From: Burkholderia sp. NRF60-BP8
GTDB lineage: Bacteria > Pseudomonadota > Gammaproteobacteria > Burkholderiales > Burkholderiaceae
Direction: 5' to 3'
Length of the DNA: 64,000 nucleotides
Assembly (NCBI RefSeq): GCF_001522585.2
Contig: NZ_CP013372.1
Span: 496,001 to 560,000 of the forward strand
The number at the start of each line of letters is the position of its first letter. Positions within the stretch are counted from its first letter, which is position 1. Shown in pieces: positions 58,757 through 64,000 of the stretch. The notes under the pieces were generated by a model. It searched no databases and had not been told where the DNA came from. It was given only the letters and a program-made list of their open reading frames with translations. A program made the position numbers and the translations under genes.

Positions 58757-60067
58757 GTGAACGCTACCGATACCCTGGACCCCGCGTCCGCCGAAGAACG
58801 GCGCATCATGTCGAAGATGGCGCGGCGCCTGATGCCCATCCTCGTCGTGATGTTCCTGATCGCATTCATCGACCGGCAGAACGTCGGTTTCGCGAAACTG
58901 CAGATGGTGCACAGCCTCGGCATGACGGAAGCCGCGTTCGGGCTCGCGTCGTCGCTGTTCTTCATCGGCTACCTGCTGTTCGAGGTGCCGAGCACGCTCG
59001 CGCTGCATCGCTACGGCGCACGCGTGTGGCTCGCGCGGATCATGCTGACGTGGGGGCTCATCACGGTGCTGATGGGCTTCACGACGTCGATGCCCGTGTT
59101 CTGCTCGCTGCGCTTCCTGCTCGGCATCGCCGAGGCCGGCTTCTATCCGGGCGTGATCTATTACCTGACGCTGTGGTTTCCGCAGAGCTACCGCGCGAAG
59201 GTGCTCGGCATCTTCACGCTCGGCAGCGCGCTCGCGAACATGCTCGGCTCGCTGGTCGGCGGCGTGCTGCTGAGCCTGAATGGCGTGTGGGGGCTGGCGG
59301 GCTGGCAGTGGGTGTTCGTCGCGACGGGCATCCCGGCGGTGATCGTCGCGATCGTCGTGTTTCGCGTGCTGCCCGCCTCGTTCCGCGAAGCGCCGTTCCT
59401 CGACGAGCGCGAGAAGCAGATCGTCGCGGCCGCGCTGGAGCGCGAGAAGCCGGCGCAGGCCGAGCACGGCCAGCCGTGGAAGGCGCTGCTCGATCCGCGC
59501 GTGATGCTGTTCGCGGCGACCTACATGCTGATGTCGACGTCGCTGTACGGCGTCACGTACTGGCTGCCGACGCTCGTGAAATCGTTCGGCGTGTCGAGCA
59601 CGACGAACGGGTTCCTGAGCATGCTGCCGTGGGCGCTCGCGGTGGTGCTGCTGCTGTGGCTGCCGGCGAAGCTGCGTCGCGCGAAGAGCATCCTGCGTAC
59701 GATCGCGATCGTCGCGGCGCTGGGCGCGCTCGGCTTCCTGCTGAGCCTCCTGCTGCCGTCGACGCCGCTGCGCTTCGTCGCGCTCGTGCTCGGCGGCGCG
59801 TGCATTCCGCTGCTGTATCCGTGCTTCTGGTCGATGCCGCCGCGCTATTTCACCGGCGCGCGCGCGGCCGCGAGCGTCGCGGCGATCAACTCGATCGGCA
59901 ACCTCGGCGGCTTCTTCAGCCAGAACCTGATGCCGTTCGCGGGCAAGATGACGGGCACCGCGTTCGGGCCGATGATCGTGCCGATCGTGTGCCTCGCGCT
60001 GCTCGGCATCGGCGCGCTGGTCGCGTGGACGCGCTCGGAGCGGGGGATGGTGGCGGCGCGGGCGTGA
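58757..60067 (+). CDS. MFS transporter, anion:cation symporter (ACS) family
   Basis: 436 residues, 12 helices. N-terminal RLMPILVVMFLIAFIDRQNVGFAKLQM is the ACS helix 1 (as in phthalate, tartrate and hexuronate permeases), with the FLLGIAEAGFYPGVIYYLTLWFP helix 4 motif and YTSLYGVTYWLPT-type second half. Imports an organic acid anion with protons. Start ATG 58757; 112 bp after the SBP gene and probably one unit with it. Ligand unknown. Confidence 0.92.
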   Translation: MNATDTLDPASAEERRIMSKMARRLMPILVVMFLIAFIDRQNVGFAKLQMVHSLGMTEAAFGLASSLFFIGYLLFEVPSTLALHRYGARVWLARIMLTWGLITVLMGFTTSMPVFCSLRFLLGIAEAGFYPGVIYYLTLWFPQSYRAKVLGIFTLGSALANMLGSLVGGVLLSLNGVWGLAGWQWVFVATGIPAVIVAIVVFRVLPASFREAPFLDEREKQIVAAALEREKPAQAEHGQPWKALLDPRVMLFAATYMLMSTSLYGVTYWLPTLVKSFGVSSTTNGFLSMLPWALAVVLLLWLPAKLRRAKSILRTIAIVAALGALGFLLSLLLPSTPLRFVALVLGGACIPLLYPCFWSMPPRYFTGARAAASVAAINSIGNLGGFFSQNLMPFAGKMTGTAFGPMIVPIVCLALLGIGALVAWTRSERGMVAARA

Positions 60068-60194
60068 TGGCGTGCGTCGCTGTCGCAGCGTCGGCCGTTT
60101 CCGATAATTTTGAAACTGGACGACGCATGCCGGTTCGACGGCAAGTACGCCAGCGCGCTACCATGCGATGCACATGCGACGAATGGAGCAGGAA

Positions 60195-60386
60195 ATGAAG
60201 AAAGCGACCACGATGAACCTGTCTTGCGATGACGTTGCGCGCCCCGCGCCGCGCGAGTTCGTCGCACGTGGACTGGCATCGCGCGACGAGGCGCGGCGGA
60301 CCGGCGAATACATCGATGCGGTAAACGTCCGCGCGGAACTCGAGCGCATGCTGAAAGCGGCGCGCTCGATGAAGGCGGTCGGCTAA
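60195..60386 (+). CDS. 63-residue orphan protein, possibly antitoxin-like
   Basis: Starts at ATG 60195 with GGAGCAGGAA upstream. Sequence: MKKATTMNLSCDDVARPAP, then REFVARGLASRDEARRTGEY and a C-terminal helix (NVRAELERMLKAARSM). The Arg/Glu-rich helix after a short strand faintly resembles RHH/ParD-type antitoxins, but no toxin adjoins. GC-rich third codon positions support it being coding. Convergent with the MASE4 kinase. Function unknown. Confidence 0.55.
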   Translation: MKKATTMNLSCDDVARPAPREFVARGLASRDEARRTGEYIDAVNVRAELERMLKAARSMKAVG

Positions 60387-60420
60387 GTCACCGTCGTGCG
60401 GGGGCTTTCGCCGCCCTGAT

Positions 60421-62208
60421 CTACCGCTGCGAAGCCCCGAGCTCGCCATGCCCGACTGGCGCCGGCGACAGCGGAATCTCGACCTCGACCGTCGTGCCTT
60501 CGCCGAGCGTCGTCGCGATCCGCAGCGTGCCGCCGACCAGATACGCACGCTCGCGCAACCCCACCAGCCCGAACGAACCCGACTTGCGCGGCACCGCGGG
60601 ATCGAATCCCGCGCCGTCGTCGCGTATCGTCAGCACGATCGCTTCGCTGCCGGACACGAGTTCGACGCTCGCGTGCGACGCGGCCGCGTGCCGGGCGACG
60701 TTCGCGAGCGCTTCCTGCGCGATGCGGAACACGGCCGTCGCATACGGCTCGTCGAGTTGCAGTTCGGGCGGCTCGACGTGCAGCGAACAGGCAATCCCGT
60801 GACGGTGCCGGAAATCTTCCACGAGCCATTGCATCGCCGCCGCGAAGCCGAGATCGTCGAGCATCAGCGGACGCAGGTCCGACGCGATGCGGCGCGTCGC
60901 GGCCACCGCGCCGCGCGCGAGCGCATGCATCGCCGCGATCTTGCGCGCGAGCGACGCGTCGTCCTGCGGCACGTGGTCGATCAGCCATTCGAGATCGTTC
61001 TTCAGCGTCGCGAGCGTCTGCGCCAGTTCGTCGTGCAGTTCGCGCGCGATGCGGCGCTGCTCGGCTTCGCGCGCGCTGGCGCTGATCGCGGCGATCTCGC
61101 GCAGTTCCTCGCGCGACGCCTGCAGCGCCCGTTCCGCGCGCACGCGCTCCTCGACTTCGCGTCGCAGGTCGCGGTTCGACGCGCTCAGTTGCGCGGTGCG
61201 CGCGGCGACGCGCTGTTCGAGCCGTTCGTTCGCATCGTTCAACTGCGCGCTTTTCTGCGCGACGAGCAGATGCTGGTAGCGCGCGCCGGCGAGCGCGCGC
61301 ACCGTTTGCGCATGCAGCCGACCGTTCTCGAACAGCATCGCGAACAGCACGACGCCGGACGCGACGAGACCGTACGCGCGCCCCGCATAGAAGCCGAGGT
61401 CGAAGCGGCCGTGATTCAGCATCGACGACAGCGCGATGTCGAACAGCCACGCGACGAGCACCGTCATCACCCACAGGTCGAGCACCGAATGGCGGCGCCG
61501 CTGCCGCCACATCAGCATCAGCGCGACGAGGTTCAGCCCCCAGACGACCGTGATCGCGTTCGTCATCGTCGCGGTCATCCGGTTGCCGCTCATGATGCGC
61601 GGCAGCAGGTCGTGGCCGGCGGTCGCGAACAGCGCGAGCGCGACGGTCGCGCCGACCGCGGCCGCGATGCAGAGGACGACCGGAATCGCCGCGCGCCGCT
61701 GCGGGGCCGGGGCCGGGCGCCCGCGCGACGTCGCGCGCAGCAGCGCGTACGCGGCGACCGACAGCGGAAAGCCGCCATGCCAGAACAGGTACAGCCATGC
61801 GGTGGTCTGTTCGCCGGCGCCGAGCAGGCCGGTCGGCGCGAACAGGCCGGGGAAGGTCAGCATGTGCGTGCCGGCCATGAACGCCGTGAACAGGTAGCCG
61901 CCCGCCAGCACGAGCAGCGGCTTCTCGCGCAGGATCGCGTACTGGCCGAGAAGCAGGCCGGCCGTCACCATGTCGTTGACGACGATCGCCGACTGGTACA
62001 CGGGAATGAACGCCCCGCCCGGCGCGAGCGGCAGGGCCGCGAACGGCGCGAGCGCGGCGAAGATCGCGGCCGAGACGAGTACCGTCGCGAGCGCGAGCCG
62101 CCGCTCGCGCCGGCCCGGCGGCAGCGACGACATGAACAGGCGCGACGTGTCCGGATCGTCGTCGTCCGGCGGCGGCGGTGCGGGCGGGAGGCGGAAGGTG
62201 GCCGTCAT
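60421..62208 (-). CDS. membrane sensor histidine kinase, MASE4-type sensor, NarL-class partner
   Basis: 595 residues. Residues 35-295 form seven or eight membrane segments (ALATVLVSAAIFAALAPFAAL, TAGLLLGQYAILREKPLLVLAGGYLFTAFMAG, VVWGLNLVALMLMW, GLVASGVVLFAMLF), resembling the MASE4 sensory domain. A coiled coil (about 310-375) leads to a HisKA_3-type kinase: ARELHDELAQTLATLKNDLEWL (His392), then RIAQEALANVARHAAASHASV and the ATP lid GLVGLRERAYLVGG. Signal unknown; perhaps membrane or redox-linked. Overlaps its response regulator by 4 bases. Confidence 0.92.
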   Translation of the reverse strand: MTATFRLPPAPPPPDDDDPDTSRLFMSSLPPGRRERRLALATVLVSAAIFAALAPFAALPLAPGGAFIPVYQSAIVVNDMVTAGLLLGQYAILREKPLLVLAGGYLFTAFMAGTHMLTFPGLFAPTGLLGAGEQTTAWLYLFWHGGFPLSVAAYALLRATSRGRPAPAPQRRAAIPVVLCIAAAVGATVALALFATAGHDLLPRIMSGNRMTATMTNAITVVWGLNLVALMLMWRQRRRHSVLDLWVMTVLVAWLFDIALSSMLNHGRFDLGFYAGRAYGLVASGVVLFAMLFENGRLHAQTVRALAGARYQHLLVAQKSAQLNDANERLEQRVAARTAQLSASNRDLRREVEERVRAERALQASREELREIAAISASAREAEQRRIARELHDELAQTLATLKNDLEWLIDHVPQDDASLARKIAAMHALARGAVAATRRIASDLRPLMLDDLGFAAAMQWLVEDFRHRHGIACSLHVEPPELQLDEPYATAVFRIAQEALANVARHAAASHASVELVSGSEAIVLTIRDDGAGFDPAVPRKSGSFGLVGLRERAYLVGGTLRIATTLGEGTTVEVEIPLSPAPVGHGELGASQR

Positions 62209-62852
62209 GCGTCGTCGGCGTCGAAGTCGAGATCGTGCCGCACCGCGTAGCGGATCAGTGCGGCTTCGTGCGGCAGCGCCATCTTCTCGAGAATCCGCGT
62301 CTTGTACGTGCTGACCGTCTTCGCGCTCAGCGCGAGTTCGGACGCGATCTGCGTGACGGTCTGGCCCGCGACGATACGGTGCATCACGTCGAGCTCGCGC
62401 GCGGACAGTCGCTCGTGCGGCAGCGTCTGAGCCGGCTCGCGCAGCGTGTGAGCGAGGCTTTCGGCCGCGGACGGGCTCACGTAGACGCCGCCCGCCGCCA
62501 CCCTGCCGACGGCCTCGACGAGCTCGGTGGTCGCACTGTCTTTCGTCAGGTAGCCGGTGGCGCCGGCCTTGAACGCGCGCGCCGCGTACTGGGTTTCCGC
62601 GTGCATCGTCAACACCAGCGTGCGCAGCGACGGCGCATGACGCCTGACCAGCCGGATCAGCTCGATGCCGGTCGGTGCGGGCATCGACAGGTCGAGCAGC
62701 AGCACGTCGGCGGCGGCGCGCTCGGCCAGCGCGAGCGTGCCCGCGCCGTCGCTCGCCTCGCCGACGATCTCGAAACCGCCGGCCCGCTCCAGGATGTGAC
62801 GCAGCCCGTCCCGCATGACTGCGTGATCGTCAGCCAGAATTACCCTGATCAT
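62205..62852 (-). CDS. NarL/LuxR-family response regulator
   Basis: 215 residues. Receiver domain (VILADDHAVMRDGLRHILERAGG, Asp54 in LLLDLSMPAP, GYLTKDS) and a LuxR-type HTH (RLSARELDVMHRIVAGQTVTQIASELALSAKTVSTYKTRILEKM). Pairs with the overlapping MASE4 kinase. Its targets are not identified; a 34-base inverted repeat in the gap upstream could be its own site. Confidence 0.94.
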   Translation of the reverse strand: MIRVILADDHAVMRDGLRHILERAGGFEIVGEASDGAGTLALAERAAADVLLLDLSMPAPTGIELIRLVRRHAPSLRTLVLTMHAETQYAARAFKAGATGYLTKDSATTELVEAVGRVAAGGVYVSPSAAESLAHTLREPAQTLPHERLSARELDVMHRIVAGQTVTQIASELALSAKTVSTYKTRILEKMALPHEAALIRYAVRHDLDFDADDA

Positions 62853-63178
62853 CTTCCAGCGATCCTCTTCGGGATGACGCCGCGAATTGCTGTTCGGGTT
62901 GTCGCCGCGGCCGTTCTTCCGATCAATATATGCCCCCGAACCCGAAAACGGTACGCGTTCGCGAAATTTTCGGGATGGTTGATCGCGGACTGTGCACCGC
63001 GGCGAAATAATTCACGGGAAAGCATACCGTGTGCAGCCCATGCGAATCAGGGTATTCCCGGTGGTCGTTGCAGCCCACGCGGGCTTGCGCGGCAGCGCCG
63101 GAACCACCCCGCGAACCGTTCCGATTCGGGACTAAACTGGTGCCCGATGCCGTCTGCGCGAACCGAGGAGCCCCTGCG
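62853..63178. promoter_or_regulatory. 326-bp gap with an 8-bp inverted repeat
   Basis: CCCGAAAA (62941-62948) and TTTTCGGG (62967-62974) form a perfect 8-bp inverted repeat with 18 bases between, in an AT-richer patch (ATCAATATAT upstream). It lies between the divergent response regulator (start 62852) and the HExxH gene (63179); operator or terminator-like. No gene seen. Confidence 0.35.
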
Positions 63179-63631
63179 ATGATCGATCTTGCCGATATCC
63201 TGCCGTCCGCATTGCCCGCCGCCGTCGCGTGGGCCGAAGCGGAGGCGGTGCGCGGGCTCGCGCTGGGGGCGCCGCTGACGCTGGCGCAAGCGGACGACGC
63301 GCGCACGGTGGGCGTCGTGCAACCGGACCGGATCCGCGTGGTGGCGGTCGACCGCATGCCGTTTCCCGACACGCCGACGCTCGCGGCGATCGCCCGCGAC
63401 ACGGGGCTGCTGTCGCCCGGGACGATCGGCCTCACGCTCGGTCACGCGGTGTACGTGCTGCGCGGGCAGGACACACGCCGCCTGCTGACGCACGAATTCC
63501 GGCACGTGCATCAATACGAGGCCGCCGGCTCGATCGGCGCGTTTCTTGCGCGCTATCTGCACGAGATCGCGACGGTCGGCTACCACGACGCACCGCTCGA
63601 GGCCGACGCGCGGCAACACGAGTTCGATTGA
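63179..63631 (+). CDS. 150-residue putative zinc metalloprotease (HExxH), unknown family
   Basis: Starts at ATG 63179 after GAGGAG. Residues 105-109 are HEFRH (HExxH), the Zn-ligand/catalytic-Glu motif of gluzincin-type metalloproteases, followed about 32 residues later by EADAR (Glu141, candidate third ligand), a pattern I associate with DUF4157-like proteins. The N-terminal 80 residues contain TVGVVQPDRIRVVAV and PFPDTPTLAAIA. No signal peptide. Downstream, 106 bp on, is a DedA gene on the same strand, possibly co-transcribed. Protease activity is inferred from the motif only. Confidence 0.75.
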   Translation: MIDLADILPSALPAAVAWAEAEAVRGLALGAPLTLAQADDARTVGVVQPDRIRVVAVDRMPFPDTPTLAAIARDTGLLSPGTIGLTLGHAVYVLRGQDTRRLLTHEFRHVHQYEAAGSIGAFLARYLHEIATVGYHDAPLEADARQHEFD

Positions 63632-63737
63632 TCCCTGACCCCGCCACCGGCGAGCGTGCGCATGTCGCGATGAACGTATCCGATCCCCCTGCCGGCCCGC
63701 CGTTCGCGCACCGGGCCGCCCCGTCCGGGAGTGTGCG

Positions 63738-64000
63738 ATGAGCGACACGATCCACGCGTGGATCGGCGCGATCGGCGCGCATCCGCTGCTCGTGCTGGCG
63801 ATCGTGTTCGTGGCCGCCTGCGCCGAGGCGATCGCGCTGATCGGCACGATCGTGCCGGCCGGCGCCGTGATGTTCGCGGCCGGTGCGTTGATCGGCGCGG
63901 GCGCGCTCGACGCATGGGCGACGATCGGCGTCGCGGCCGTCGGCGCGGTGATCGGCGACGGGATCAGCTACGAACTCGGGCGGCGTTACCGCGGGATGAT
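63738..64000 (+). CDS. DedA-family membrane protein, N-terminal part (3' end outside window)
   Basis: ATG 63738 opens 87 codons of a DedA/SNARE-associated family protein: IHAWIGAIGAHPLLVLAIVFVAACAEAIALIGTIVPAG, then GALIGAGALDAWATIGVAAVGAVIGDGISYELGRRYRG. The EAIALIGTIVPAG helix and GDGISYELGR motif are family marks. Inner-membrane protein tied to undecaprenyl-phosphate or lipid flipping and membrane potential. A 23-codon frame (63670-63741) ends in an ATGA overlap with it and might couple translation. Confidence 0.85.
   Translation, partial: MSDTIHAWIGAIGAHPLLVLAIVFVAACAEAIALIGTIVPAGAVMFAAGALIGAGALDAWATIGVAAVGAVIGDGISYELGRRYRGM

Noticed and set aside
1..64000. CRISPR arrays, IS elements, prophage, tRNA or rRNA genes
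   Set aside because: No regular spacer-repeat array, transposase, integrase or recognisable RNA gene was seen on either strand by reading.

Overview
The window is about 67% G+C with uniformly GC-rich third codon positions and the dense LysR/MFS/ABC content of a large Burkholderia replicon. The clearest taxonomic marker is a convergent pair at 19786-22702. It matches the Burkholderia cepacia complex BDSF system: an RpfR-type PAS-GGDEF-EAL receptor and an RpfF-type crotonase-fold synthase. I infer an accessory chromosome (chromosome 2) of a B. cepacia complex species. No rRNA, tRNA, IS element, prophage or CRISPR array was recognised.

Layout. 1-2.5 kb: tail of an M20 amidohydrolase, a polar amino acid binding protein, and an outer-membrane porin whose start codon is out of frame with its body by one base in an 8-T run. 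2.6-5.8 kb: a quinone-oxidoreductase-like gene divergent from a LysR gene, then an SDR gene. 5.9-10.7 kb: a tight run of lipoprotein sulfatase, exported formylglycine-generating enzyme, MetQ/NlpA-like binding protein and a cysteine-cluster protein, which looks like a sulfur-scavenging operon. 10.8-12 kb: an ABM protein and an unrecognised membrane fusion protein. 12.2-19.2 kb: a LysR gene divergent from a DUF1445 (D-glutamate cyclase-like) gene, an MFS transporter and a fused 5-oxoprolinase. 19.8-22.7 kb: rpfR and rpfF. 23.1-25.2 kb: a DUF3857/transglutaminase protein and a 54-residue protein.

25.3-38.2 kb: regulator/effector pairs. These are AraC/MFS, aldo-keto reductase/LysR, PEP-mutase-like, MarR/YCII, GST, HAD, ornithine cyclodeaminase-like with a D-threonine aldolase-like protein and LysR, and a CPYC thioredoxin-reductase-like gene divergent from an Rrf2 regulator with a 12-bp inverted-repeat operator between them. 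38.4-43.7 kb: a DUF2760/Hsp70/Hsp70-DUF3731 operon, the least characterised multi-gene system here. 43.8-46.7 kb: CtlX-like hydrolase, ornithine cyclodeaminase and an Lrp/AsnC regulator.

46.7-55.3 kb: a four-gene LysR/flavin-oxidoreductase/CMD/CMD operon, every junction a 4-base ATGA overlap, divergent from a branched-chain-type ABC transporter with a LivH-LivM fusion permease. 55.3-60.1 kb: a TctDE-like two-component system divergent from a 31-codon leader, an NMT1-like binding protein and an MFS transporter. 60.2-64 kb: a 63-residue orphan protein, a MASE4 kinase with NarL-type response regulator, a 150-residue HExxH protein, and the start of a DedA gene.

How it fits together: most clusters are small catabolic or scavenging modules, each with a binding protein or transporter, one or a few enzymes, and a divergent regulator. 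They sit around a conserved diffusible-signal quorum-sensing locus and a chaperone-like operon. Functions come from reading motifs and family resemblance, with no database search.
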